From contig QXCR01000064.1 of assembly GCA_004380135.1 (NCBI GenBank), positions 95,808 to 159,807 of the forward strand: a DNA stretch of 64,000 bases, written 5' to 3'. This DNA comes from Stemphylium vesicarium (lineage: Eukaryota; Ascomycota; Dothideomycetes; Pleosporales; Pleosporaceae). The translations under genes were made by a program, and so were the position numbers. The notes beneath the pieces are model-generated. The model searched no databases. It had not been told where the DNA came from and was given only the letters and a program-made list of their open reading frames with translations. The first letter of the stretch is position 1. The number at the start of each line of letters is the position of its first letter. This document shows positions 43,405 through 53,386 of this stretch, piece by piece.

Positions 43405-44496
43405 CGTATGGGAAGTCCGTGGGTCGGAACTACGTGAATCTATCGACTATTTTCTCGCCGTTTAATGAGGCGCGATACATCAGCGCATCTATCTACTATC
43501 TAACTGTACTACTTCTAGCTATATCATTTCCCAATCAATGTATTAGCCTTATTTGCGGCTACCGCCTACACGATAGCTTCTGCCGATGTAACTGCTAGCA
43601 TTTAGTGGCGATGTACATGTTATTTGCACAAGGAATAAATGTAAACTTTACCTTCGAAATCTGTAGCTAGTAATGTCTTTACGTCGCCTTGTCGGCAATG
43701 TATATGTAATCACATCCTTCAATTACTAGAAGCACTTGCATAGCCCACTATGCCAGCCACTCAGAGAAAGAAACATTCAAAATTACGCGACATGATGGGA
43801 AAAAAGCGATACATTAGGACCATAGCAGAACATGGGGTTTAATTTCTAAAGGGGAAAGCACTTAGCCCGAAAGAGAATAGAACAAAGTGCGAAGTGGGAC
43901 TGGAGGGGCGGAGATCATCAGTGAGCAGCCTTTCACATTTCGCGATTATGTATTGATAAAACCTTATGCCTTCCATCAAAACATCATAAGGCAAGATGGC
44001 CGAGGTTCGTACACCCTACACAATGAATCTAATTCACGTACTGACTTTCAAAAGTGGTCTAAGGCGCTGCGTTTAGGTTCGTTCTAAACATCCTCCGCAG
44101 TCTTCACGGGCGTGGGTGTAAGTACTATTAGAATCGTGTTACAGTTCAGCTTTCTAATGACTTCCAGTCGAATCCCACTCTTGTCATATCATTCTTTTTT
44201 GCCTTCGCACAGGGGTCGAGCATTCATCTTTTTGCATCGATAGTGGAGCGGGGCTCGGAATAGCGAATGCCCCACTTAGTTCCGAGCCCGAGGCTAGACA
44301 CGCTCTACAACACGCCGTGGAGGGAATGCCTGAAGGTAGTGTGTCTTGCCGCATACGATAGGCTTTCACTCGACCTCTTTGCTTTACCTTTTTGCGGCTT
44401 TCTTTTTATTGCTTCTTCTTGATTAGAGAACTTCCTATTCCCACAATCACACAGCCAACGGCATAGTCATCAGAAAACCCGAACGACTAAGCCGCC
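43405..44496. other. Intergenic, after C2H2 copy A
   Basis: 1.1 kb, fairly AT-rich at 43440-43860. It contains a hairpin-forming inverted repeat (44251-44289). No gene is supported. Confidence 0.5.
44251..44289. repeat. Stem-loop: perfect 10-bp arms, 19-nt loop
   Basis: GGGCTCGGAA (44251-44260) and TTCCGAGCCC (44280-44289) are exact complements. It could form a strong RNA hairpin or be a terminator-like or protein-binding element. It lies about 210 bp upstream of the small gene at 44497. Confidence 0.5.
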
Positions 44497-44871
44497 ATGC
44501 CATCTCAACCAGATGACCTTCTCCTCTCGGTAAGTCAATTCCAAGGTTCAAGTGAGGTATGCTTTTGTGACAAGACATGGCCCTGGGGTATTATTAGAAG
44601 CGCATCGATATTGCAGCGAAGTTGTACATACTTTTGTCTGGTCCTAAGATGGAACTTCTCATCTTGCTTCTCTCTCTTGCAGCTTATGGCCAACACAGCG
44701 CAGCTCCAGTCATCCCTCCGGAATGCACGGGCAACTTTTGGAGTCACTAGTGCACAATACCGCGACATCAAACTCATAGTCGACGAGTACATGGCAAAGC
44801 TTGCTATGGAGGGGCTTTCCATATCTTCGGATGAATCAAGCCAGGCAAATGGGGAAATGAGGATCGATTGA
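44497..44871 (+). CDS. Small hypothetical protein, 73 residues
   Basis: Tentative exons 44497-44529 and 44683-44871, with a 153-bp intron (GTAAGT..TTGCAG, polypyrimidine tract before the acceptor). The product is an amphipathic, mostly helical peptide (TAQLQSSLRNARATFGV, YRDIKLIVDEYMAKLAMEG) with an acidic tail. No family is recognised. The strong splice signals favour a real transcript. Confidence 0.45.
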   Translation: MPSQPDDLLLSVSQFQGSSEVCFCDKTWPWGIIRSASILQRSCTYFCLVLRWNFSSCFSLLQLMANTAQLQSSLRNARATFGVTSAQYRDIKLIVDEYMAKLAMEGLSISSDESSQANGEMRID

Positions 44872-45361
44872 TATGCATCAGGGAACTATGTGAAATATGG
44901 TGTACGAGAAGAGCACCTAGGCACGATAGATCGCTGGATGAGCAGAAGGCGACGTTACGCGTCAATATCTATATCGGAAGAGCTGGGCAGGACAACTACA
45001 AGGGTGTACAGATCATGATTGAGATTCACCACATGAAGTGCGGCGTGTATACCCTCAATGGATTATTGAGCAACTACCCAGGCTCCGATGCGACATTGAA
45101 GTCCTACAGGCTCCGCTGTCAGCTGCGAGAAACCCGTCTCACCTGCACCCGGCTCATACAACGGGCTTCATCGCGGTGCCGTTGCTTCCATACGTCACCG
45201 TCGATTTACCCTTTCTGGTAATCTGTTGACTTGGGCACAGACCACTATGCTACTCACTCTCACCTCCACCTCCTACACCCACAAATCTTTCTCCTCCACC
45301 TCAACCCCCCCAAGCGGATACTTACTACGCAATAAATAAAGACTACATGAAGATGGGCGCA
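44872..45361. other. Intergenic, before C2H2 relic B
   Basis: 490 bp with short open frames on the plus strand but no recognisable product. Confidence 0.4.
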
Positions 45362-45770
45362 CTTCTTCTGAGAAACACGACGCTGACGCACTCCAGTGCA
45401 ACGAGAGTCGCACCCGCTACAGGTTAGCTCTGAATAAGGCATCAGCGAATAACGACGATCCCCCAAATATCATTATTGTGAAAAGGAGCTGAGAAGAGCG
45501 ATCTTCGCGAGGGTCTGCCAATATACGGCAAAAACATCCTTGCACATTACGCGGCTATGGGCCTTACGGAAGAGCAGATACCGAACGTTTCCGAAGTATT
45601 GCACGCATGCTCTGATTGTACGACCCAGCGCCTGCCGACAGCCGCCATCGATAACAGCTTCGTGGAGATGGATTTGCATCAGCGTCTTGCCCACCATCGA
45701 GCTTTCGCATTTACAACTGCCATTGTTTTAGACATCGAGGCTGCTAACCAGGCAGGCATCGGACGCCTGC
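45362..45770 (+). pseudogene. C2H2-family relic B (C-terminal module only)
   Basis: Begins in SSEKHDADALQCNES and continues DPPNIIIVKRS, which aligns with VPPSVIIVNRS of copy A. A TGA and a frameshift follow, then EGLPIYGKNILAHYAAM, HACSDC and RAFAFTTAIVLDIEAANQAG in another frame, all matching copy A in order. The zinc-finger half is missing. It is in the same orientation as A. Confidence 0.7.
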
Positions 45771-45793
45771 TATTCAAACGAAAAATGCGACAC

Positions 45794-45823
45794 CAAGACG
45801 ATCCCGCTTCTTCTGAGAAACAC
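45794..45823 (+). repeat. 30-bp junction repeat, copy 1
   Basis: 27 of 30 bases match 46862-46891. The last 17 bp (CTTCTTCTGAGAAACAC) are also found exactly at 45362-45378. It encodes QDDPASSEKH in one frame and sits between family modules B and C. Confidence 0.7.
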
Positions 45824-45866
45824 AGTATGGACGTAATTTCTTTTCGCCGCGCGAAGCTCAATTGAC

Positions 45867-46831
45867 GTGCCTCAAGACAATGCCGCCCCGAAGCGCCTGA
45901 AGGCCGCGTTGTCACCGATCTCCGCAATACCCACACAAGCTGTATCCGTCATGCAACCCCTCAAACCGCTTCTTGTATACGTTTGCCCGTTCACGAGATC
46001 AGGGAAATTTCGCCACAAAACTGGCCACTTCTCTTCCTTTAGGGGCCTGTGCCAATACGTTCTGAATGCTCATCTGAACGATGGATTAGTCACCACCTAC
46101 CAGCAGTCAGTCCTCGAGGACGACACGTTGAAAATACCCTGTCCTAAAGGCTGTTGACTTTTGTTAGTGTCGCACCAAAAGGCAAACCATCGTGCAAAGA
46201 GCGCAGACTGTCCAGGTTCTGTCGGAGACGAACTATCTTGTCCGTGGCGAGATTACAACGGGTGTGACTTTGTGTGCAGCGACACGAACGGAGAAGGAAC
46301 GCATACGCGCACCATGGGTTATCATATGCGCAAACACGAGGGATATACTCGTAGCCCTTACCAGTGCTCAAAATCTGGGCGCGGCAAGCTCGCCGCTGAC
46401 TTGTACCACCTTGCATCACACGAAGAGCGTCGCCCGTGGGACGGTTGCAATGCGACATTCAGTGATTACCCGGGAAAGAACGGCCACGTCCGCAGGCTGG
46501 GCATCCACCAGAGCAAACACGAGAATGATCCCATTGGGCCATTCCAATGTTCTGAAGAAGGGCGTGGTCTTTATTCCGCAGATTTCTACAAACTAGCAGC
46601 TCGTGAAGACCTCGGGAGCGCTGCAAGCATCGAGAGCCAAACCAAAGTGCGACATGTCACCGGTTTGCTCTGAACCAGGCGTCTGTCAAACAACAGCTAC
46701 CCAACGTCATCATCACCGTGCGAAGCTCATCCCACCCTCCAGAGAGCTGGAAATTAAATACCCGAGACATTAGCAAAGGTCTGCCAGTTGTCGGGAAAAG
46801 CATACTCGACTACACATACACCACATTCTCC
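45867..46831 (+). pseudogene. C2H2-family relic C
   Basis: From APKRLKAAL the frame aligns with copy A: VYVCPFTRSGKFRHKTGHF matches WVCPYKSIGKYSHSQGHF, and TLKIPCPKGC matches TPKIPCPHGC. A TGA at 46155-46157 stops it, but the same frame resumes with SHQKANHRAK, CPWRDYNGCDFVC, H-x3-H and two further finger-like units (CNATFSDYPGKNGHVRRLGIHQSKH). After a stop near 46671 the C-terminal module is recognisable in another frame (LPNVIITVRSSS, GLPVVGKSILDY). It looks like a decayed tandem duplicate with an extra or extended finger. Confidence 0.7.
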
Positions 46832-48231
46832 CACCATCATTCGCATATCATACTGTGGAATCAAGACGAGTCCGCTTCTTCAGAGAAACACAATACTGGC
46901 GCATATCAGCGCGGATGCGGCACGTGAGTGCCTACAAGAATCCAGATATCTCGTCACAGCACGTGGTGGTGTCAGTCTCGAAGACTTTACCCGGCAGTGT
47001 GCGGGCTTCCTGTAAGTCATCTGCATCAAGACCAACCAATAAGATCAGCTCTAACGCTGACATGGTTTCGAGATGACGCCATCCCACCTCACTCACCCGC
47101 TGAACCAGTTGGTTACTAGATTTGCAGATGGACCAGTCGTCATCATGGGATTCAAAAAGGATCTCACAGCAAGACAGCCAGCAACACCAAACAACAAACG
47201 CTCCCAACCCGACGAAGGCCAAGAGGAAGTTGAAGCGCCGGGCCAAGACGGATGGCACATAGGCATAAAAGATTTGGACAGGGAGACTGAACACATGAAG
47301 GGAATAAGCTGTATATTGAAGTCGCGTCGAGCGCGATGGCTCACTCTGCACGAACAATGTCATCTGCTCATCACCCCACGACTACTCTACTTCGAAGAGA
47401 GTGATGCCACCAGAAGGCCGTTTGTTTGATTGATTGTGTCACAGGCAGCTCCTGTGATGCCCCAGCCTATTTCCAGTCGAGGTTGTGCCTTCCATCGTGT
47501 CTCACTTCCACCCCACGGCAACCAACCGACATTGCTTCTTCCCGTCTATGGTCACCTCCTTGCGAAGCTCTCCAGCGAGATCTCGACAATATTTACATCC
47601 TGCACTTTTGCAGCGAGGCGAGACGCTGGCGAGTTAGCAACGAAAGACAGCTTAGTAGGAACCTTATCGCCGCCAAGGGCAGCACAGACTAGGCGTGAGG
47701 GATAGAAAGACATAAGTGTAACAGATGTGGTAGCTGTTTCTGGGACCCCCATGCAGCTCAGATCGACGTTGAACATGAAAAATTCGTTTTCTGATTGCTG
47801 TTGCGAGGGAGCCTTTGCTAACATAATTGCTTTATGGGGAGAAGAGCAAGAACAACGTATATGTACTAGAACGTTTTGTGTGTAGCACCACGGATGTGGG
47901 TGTGGGTGTTGGTAGTGTGACTTGGCTGGAGTCGAAAACCTCAGCCCCACAGTAATCTCACGATTACTATGTAAGCGAAAACCAGACTCGCCGCTATTCT
48001 GATTGGATTAGCTCTCCTGCAACACGGGGTTACCGCAGGCACAGCTTGACTCTGTTGAACATGCACGCACTGGAACCATTGCACATGTACCTGAAATTGG
48101 GTGCACGAATTTCATGCTTCTTCACTATTCTAATCAACACTACATCTTTGCTTGCCGCGGACCCTCCGTCGGCGTTTGTTTGGTATCCCTTTACACGCTC
48201 TCAGCGCAGCGATAAACTCCCATAACATAGC
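46832..48231. other. Gene-poor region after C2H2 relics
   Basis: 1.4 kb. Contains the second 30-bp junction repeat and a 118-codon open frame at 47073-47429 (MGFKKDLTARQ.., charged, no recognised domain) that may be more relic or chance. The rest shows nothing I can support. Confidence 0.45.
46862..46891 (+). repeat. 30-bp junction repeat, copy 2
   Basis: CAAGACGA.CCGCTTCTTC.GAGAAACAC, 27/30 identical to 45794-45823. It follows the C-terminal module of relic C, as copy 1 follows that of relic B. Confidence 0.7.
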
Positions 48232-49038
48232 TTACCACTTCTCAATCGCGGGCCTGAGATCGATTTCCCAAGTAAAGTTTGTCTTGGGCTGCGTGTGCAA
48301 CCACCAATAATCGTTTGCAATCTACAACGTATCGTCAGCGCATGTTCGTGAATATCTCATGTCTCAGTTAGAACGGGGACATACCGCATCAGCGCTCAAC
48401 TTAGCCTCGGCAGGCATATCCTTCAACCACTCCTTCGTCCTTGGAATATCAATTACGCCATCAATAATCGCGTGCGCAACATGCACACCCTGGGGCCCGA
48501 ACTCCCTTGCAAGACTCTGACTGAGCGCCCTAAGCGCCCACTTGCCTGTGGAGAAAGAAGACATTTGCGCGTTACTCTTCACCGACGCGGTCGCACCGGT
48601 AAAGATGAGGGAGGGCGGATGTTCAGATCCCTGCTGTAACCCCTTCAACAGAAGCGGTAGGAAAGACTGGCTGAATAGTATACCACCCATTGCGCTAACG
48701 GCTATGCTGCCCTGGAAAGTCTCCGCGGGAGTCTCAAGGAACGGCTTGCGCATAAAAGGACCAGAGGCGTTAAAGATTGCGGCTGCAGCCGCGACATCTT
48801 GACCGAATTCCTTCTTGATGGCTTCGACGGCCTTCTGGAGGCTCGAAGCGTCGGATACATCTGTGCTGATACCGATGGCTTTACCGCCGTTTGAGTTGAT
48901 TTCCTTGGCTAGAGGCTCGTAGTTTTCTGGCTTGCGGGCGAGGAGTACGACGGGATATTTGGCAGAGAACTTGCGAGCGACCGATGCGCCTGTACCGGCG
49001 CCGACGCCGGCAACGATAGCGATGAGCTTGGAAGCCAT
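48232..49038 (-). CDS. Short-chain dehydrogenase/reductase, atypical
   Basis: Two exons (48385-49038 and 48232-48321; 63-bp intron) give 247 residues, ending DLRPAIEKW. The cofactor loop is GVGAGTGASVARKF near residues 11-24 and LLARKPE follows beta-2; NAS replaces the usual NAG at 90-92. At the active site the YxxxK motif reads FSTGK (Phe162, Lys166), so the catalytic tyrosine is missing. It retains the SDR fold and C-terminal HAIIDGVID. Substrate is unknown; activity may be altered or non-oxidoreductive. The second exon (WWLHTQPKTNFTWEIDLRP) is typical of this fungal subgroup and confirms the intron. Confidence 0.88.
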
Positions 49039-49406
49039 AATGCTGTGGATTGAAGTAAATGCTGATTTGACGGTGGTGTGTTAGAAAAACTGCTGGTCGG
49101 GGAGACGGTTCCTTGAATCGTGCGGTTGCAGCAAAGAAGTCTTATTCCTCACTTGGATGTAGTCTAATTAATGTTTACTAACCACCCATGATGCGATGCT
49201 AGAGTCGGAGTGCGTAAATGCGGAGTTAGCTGGGAGCGAGGCACGTCATGATTAATAAGCGCCCCTCTTACACGTACTCTACCTAGGCATCTAAAAAATC
49301 ACCATGGAAAGGAGAAAGAAATTGCGTGTCATGACTTCGTGTTTCCATTGCTATGGTCTATGCAGAAATCCTATCCTATCCTCTTCACGGACAATGTGCG
49401 GGTATT
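49039..49406. other. Intergenic, SDR promoter / CHORD 3' region
   Basis: 368 bp between tandem minus-strand genes. No gene is supported. Confidence 0.5.
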
Positions 49407-50466
49407 CTATGCCCTTCCAGCCCGACCAACCTGTATCATCTCGCCAGTAGGCTTGTCGTCGCTTCTCAAGACTGGCCAGCTGGCACCATCGGCCTTGACT
49501 AGCGTCATCTCAAGCTTTGTGCCGAGGATCCTGAACTTGCTCTCTTCCGGCTTAATGGTGGAGAACAACGGGAACTCGGTCTGGTAGCGTTTACTATCGC
49601 TTGTGGGTAAATCGAGCTTGACATGTGTGGGCTGGAAGTCGACAACCGCAGTGGCCTTGTCAATCTTCTTGAGATACAAGGATGCGACGACCGAGGTTGC
49701 TGTTTGGTAGTAGTCGTGTCTATTGCGTTGTCAGTAACTGGAGTCTGGAGACTGAGGAGGTAGACTCACCGGACAGTCTCCAACTTCTCCTCGCCCTCCT
49801 TCTTCTTGCCACTGCCGACAAACAAATGCCTCTCCTTCGTCTTGCAGCCCTCAATGTTCATGAACTGGTCAAACTCCAGCACCCTCTTCTTACAGCAACT
49901 CCAGCCCTTGCTGCCTTCGTGGAAGATGGGTGCGCCAGGGTGATGTACGCAGCTCTCTCCTTCCCTATCACCACCCTTGTGCACCGCCCCGCACCCTTTC
50001 CTCCTACACGTCATGCCCTCCTTCAGCGCTATGCTTAGATCGTCATCTTCGGACTCTGGCGGTGGGGCGGGTGAGGCTGTCGGCTTAGGCGCGGCTTGTG
50101 CGGTGGGTAATCGAGGCGCGGGCGCAGGCAGAGACGACTCGAGTGACCCAAGGTTGACCTGCGTGCCATTGGGTACATCGGGCGCCTTCACGGGCTCGGG
50201 CGCGGGCGTGTCGTCTACATCGGAATGGGTGCCCTTGGTGCAAGGCTCGATCCCAAGGAACTCGTCGAAAGTCAGGACGCGGGGTTTGCAGCATTTCCAG
50301 CCTATAAAGCCATATCAGTCGTCTGGCGCAATTGAAGGGTATTAAGTTGTGCTGACCTACCTTTCTGCCCCTCATGGAACACTGGCGGGCCTGGGTGGTA
50401 GACACACTCCTCGTTCTTGTCCTCATACGTCTTACCGCAACCCTTGTGAACGCACTTTTTCGCCAT
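49407..50466 (-). CDS. CHORD and CS domain protein (Rar1/Chp1-like co-chaperone)
   Basis: Three exons (50361-50466, 49770-50301, 49407-49719) give 316 residues. CHORD1 is at the extreme N-terminus (CVHKGCGKTY, CVYHPGPPVFHEGQKGWKCC), followed by a Pro/Ala-rich linker, CHORD2 (CRRKGCGAVH, CVHHPGAPIFHEGSKGWSCC) and a C-terminal CS domain (ASLYLKKIDKATAVVDF). Each CHORD binds two zinc ions. Family knowledge: these proteins bind Hsp90 and Sgt1; plant Rar1 acts in immunity and fungal homologues in stress and development. Both introns are needed to complete CHORD1 and to join the CS domain. Confidence 0.95.
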
Positions 50467-50738
50467 GTTAGATATCTGTGAAATAGTCCTAGACATGTGG
50501 GTTGAGGTCGAATGCGCGCTCTTTGCGTTTTGTTATGAACCCCGGATCTCCATGTCGCTGCTCGGAATATTCTGGAAAACCGCCGCCGTCATGTCATAGG
50601 GGTCCAAGCGCGAAGCTTGATTCTAGCCATGAGGCTCTCCCGTTTTGTATCCACCAGAGGCGCGACCACACTTTGCAACTCTACATTGTCCGACGGTCGT
50701 GTTGATACCTTCTCCGGGCGAACGTGGAGATTTGCAAA

Positions 50739-51111
50739 ATGTTTCGCGCCACATCTCGCCTACTCGCCTGCCGAGTAACCTTCTTTACGCGAACCCCGTG
50801 CGGCCTCTGCGATGATGCGAAAGCAGTCGTGCAAAGTGTAAAAGCAAAGCGACCGCTAGAGTATCAAGAAATCAATGTCATGGATCAGGGTCAGGAAAAG
50901 TGGAAAGGAGTATACGAGTTTGATACTCCAGTGGTAAGCTGACCTGGTCTACCTTTCTATATATGCATCTGCGCAGAGTACCTGAATGTTCGACCAGATC
51001 CACATCGACAAGGCGGAGGCTAGGGAAACTACCTCATCATCACTCAAGCTCATGCATCGCTTCAAGGAAGAGGATGTGATGAAACTGATGGATGAAGCTG
51101 AGAGGGCTTGA
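50739..51111 (+). CDS. Glutaredoxin-like protein (DUF836/YDR286C type)
   Basis: Two exons (50739-50933 and 50998-51111; 64-bp intron) give 102 residues. VTFFTRTPCGLCDDAK carries the CxxC redox motif and EFDTPVIHID the cis-Pro region, the two active-site parts of a thioredoxin fold. The short basic N-terminus (MFRATSRLLACR) could be a mitochondrial presequence. Role is inferred: disulfide exchange or glutathione-dependent function. It is convergent with the Zn2Cys6 gene only 31 bp away. Confidence 0.85.
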
Positions 51112-51142
51112 AGCTGTGCGACTCGCACCAACACCGACTGCG

Positions 51143-52898
51143 CTATACACGATTGATTTGGTATCGATCCGATGTCTCTACAATACTTTGGAGAGGAGTA
51201 TCCATGTACAAATCAGCCACAGATGGCGACTTCTTGTCCTCACCGCTCAGACGACACCACCCGTTCCATCCCTTTCCTGAAACCTTTCCAATGTCTTCAG
51301 CGAACAGAAAGTCTGCATTGAATCTTCTATCGTTGTCTGGATCCACCGTTACCGCGCCACTCCAAAGTCTTACTCGCTCCACTGGCCATCCCTTCCCATC
51401 TACTTCAGTCTCCTCAATCTCGAGCACGCGCTCTGCCACAATGCGGCTCTGTTCTGAATCCCATAGGCCTTCGCGCGGAAGGTCATAGGATAGAAGTGCG
51501 ATCGCTTCGCGGCGGGTGGTCGGACAGCGGCACCGTAACGCTGTGTAGTACACAGGCGGAATCAAACTTGAGTCAAAAGTAAAGTTGGCAGCAGCTCTTG
51601 AAGATGTGTCTTGCGTATGCGAAGTGCGTGCAAGGTCCCAAGCATTGACCAGGGCTTTTGCATGCAGCAAGAGTGCTTTGAAATCGATGAGATGTGCATC
51701 AAAAGACATCTGTCGCGCGTCATTCATACAAGCAGAGGCGGTGTAAGTCGAATAATATCCAACCTTAAGAGCACTGACAGCAAGTCGCTATTCCTCAGAC
51801 ATGGCCCTTGATTCCTCAAATACTGTCAAGGCTTTCCATCAGGTATGATGGCAGTCTAGAACATGACGCTGACGCTCGAGATCCTCTTGGTTTGGCTGGA
51901 GTCCTTCAAACATCTTGGTCGCCATATCGCGCGCGAGTAGGATCGAAGCATTCCGTAGATCCCAAAATGCAGTTCGAGCCTCGATCAAATTCGCGAAATC
52001 TTGTGCGTGAACGTGTTGGGGAAGCGCGTCCATAAAAGCGAATTGCGTATCTGTATCAACACCGCACAGAAGAGCAGAGATGAGGCCTTGGGTGAAAATT
52101 GGGACGAGTGTCTTCTCGATCATCGCCAGTGGTCCGCTCATACCACTTTTCCGTGCATCTGCTCTCCGCGTCGCAGCTTTCATGCCGTGGGTTTCACGCA
52201 GCTCCGCTACAATCTTGAGTCCATTCTTCATGTGAATAATTGCGTTCTGTGTGTCAACTCGAAGGAACTCTACACACGCGAAGAGTATACAGGTCACTAG
52301 TCCTACTTCCGGTGTGTAAGAAGACTCATTCATGCGGTCAATGAGAGATCTAACCGCCTTGTTGTAGTAAGTCCAGAACTGCGCACTTTGATGAGCAGTT
52401 GATGTAGCAGCCAAGCTGCCACTTTGAGATTTGTTCAAGTGAGCCAGGGTAATCACGGCATTGCGTACAGCAGGTTCCGAATGCGCCATCCGGAGCACTG
52501 TGCCCGACCAGAAGTCCATGTCGAATCTACCAGATAACATTGGGCCGACGCAATGATGGTAGAATTCCAGATAGTAAACATTGTCGCCGAAGCCAGAGAG
52601 GGTTGAAACGGCAACTTTAGGATTTGTCGACGAGTTCAGTGCATACCGAACAATCTGGTACTGATAATCTTCTAGCCGTTCGTAGCCATCGCAAGTGCGG
52701 CCGGTACTCGTGCATCTGCTGTAATCAGAAATGTAGTGAAACGCGCATTCGATATGAGCTTACCTGAGGCAGTTCGGTCGCTTCTCATCGCATTTTACAC
52801 GGCGTTTCCTAGACACCTGTTAGCTATATTATTCCCATCGATAAACAACTTGCGAGAGCGTACTTGCATGTTTTGTACCCTGTCTTTACTTTGGGCAT
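51143..52898 (-). CDS. Zn2Cys6 transcription factor lacking the first zinc cysteine
   Basis: Four exons (52864-52898, 52764-52808, 51863-52715, 51143-51787) give 525 residues with a consistent frame. The cluster starts at once: MPKVKTGYKTCKKRRVKC, then DEKRPNC, LRC and TSTGRTC. Normal clusters have GCxTC here; this one has GYKTC, so only five of six zinc ligands remain (codon TAC). The rest is the fungal-specific regulatory region (GLVTCILFACVEFLRVD, SALLCGVDTDTQFAF). One Cys-to-Tyr change usually abolishes binding in this family, so the factor may be impaired, may bind DNA differently, or the site may be a sequencing error. Targets are unknown; the divergent aldolase gene is a candidate. Confidence 0.82.
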
Positions 52899-53274
52899 AA
52901 GCCTGCGAGTGGGCTGGTGGGCTGCGGAGACAACATTGTGCATCATCTAGAAGTAAGAAAACACAATCAATCGCGCTCAATTAACTATTCGCTATGCACG
53001 ATCAAAGTCACTCGATCGGAATAGCTTAACGACGCGAAGAAATCGCGAATTGTCAGGAGGTACGAGGTGTGCACGGTTTCATGGAACCCTTCGGATAAGT
53101 TACAGGGGTCCGTCCAGCTTCCCGAGGAAGACGCTGGACGCGCCGACCTTAGATAACGCGTCTTTTGATTGAACCTTAACAATCAGTCATAATGCTTGAG
53201 CCACAAGCAACAGTCATCTAGCGAAGCAATCTCTGCGCAAAATCTCTCTCACAGACCCGGGGATGATTCACCCG

Positions 53275-53281
53275 TGAGTCA
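53275..53281. promoter_or_regulatory. TGAGTCA upstream of aldolase
   Basis: Perfect bZIP palindrome 106 bp before the aldolase ATG and 22 bp before a TATA element. The spacing is suitable for an activator site. Confidence 0.4.
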
Positions 53282-53302
53282 CATATCTATGATGGCGCTC
53301 CC

Positions 53303-53308
53303 TATAAA
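53303..53308 (+). promoter_or_regulatory. TATA box of the aldolase gene
   Basis: CCTATAAAGC, 79 bp upstream of the ATG at 53387. Position and sequence fit a core promoter. Confidence 0.45.
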
Positions 53309-53386
53309 GCCGCACGCCTTAGCGCGGCGGGATTGTGGGGTAGAGCTCTCCAATACGGGTACTACCCCTCTTGAACATTCAAAGGC

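Larger units (their letters stand above)
52899..53386. other. Divergent promoter, Zn2Cys6 factor / aldolase
   Basis: 488 bp. Contains TGAGTCA at 53275-53281 and TATAAA at 53303-53308 in front of the aldolase. No gene is supported. Confidence 0.55.

Noticed and set aside
47073..47429. 118-codon frame starting MTPSHLTHPL
   Set aside because: No homology to the neighbouring relics or any family I know, and no splice context; kept only as a note in the gap entry.
36000..49000. Secondary-metabolite cluster around the AflR-like regulator
   Set aside because: No polyketide synthase, peptide synthetase, terpene cyclase or transporter is present; the SDR is 8 kb away and separated by relics.
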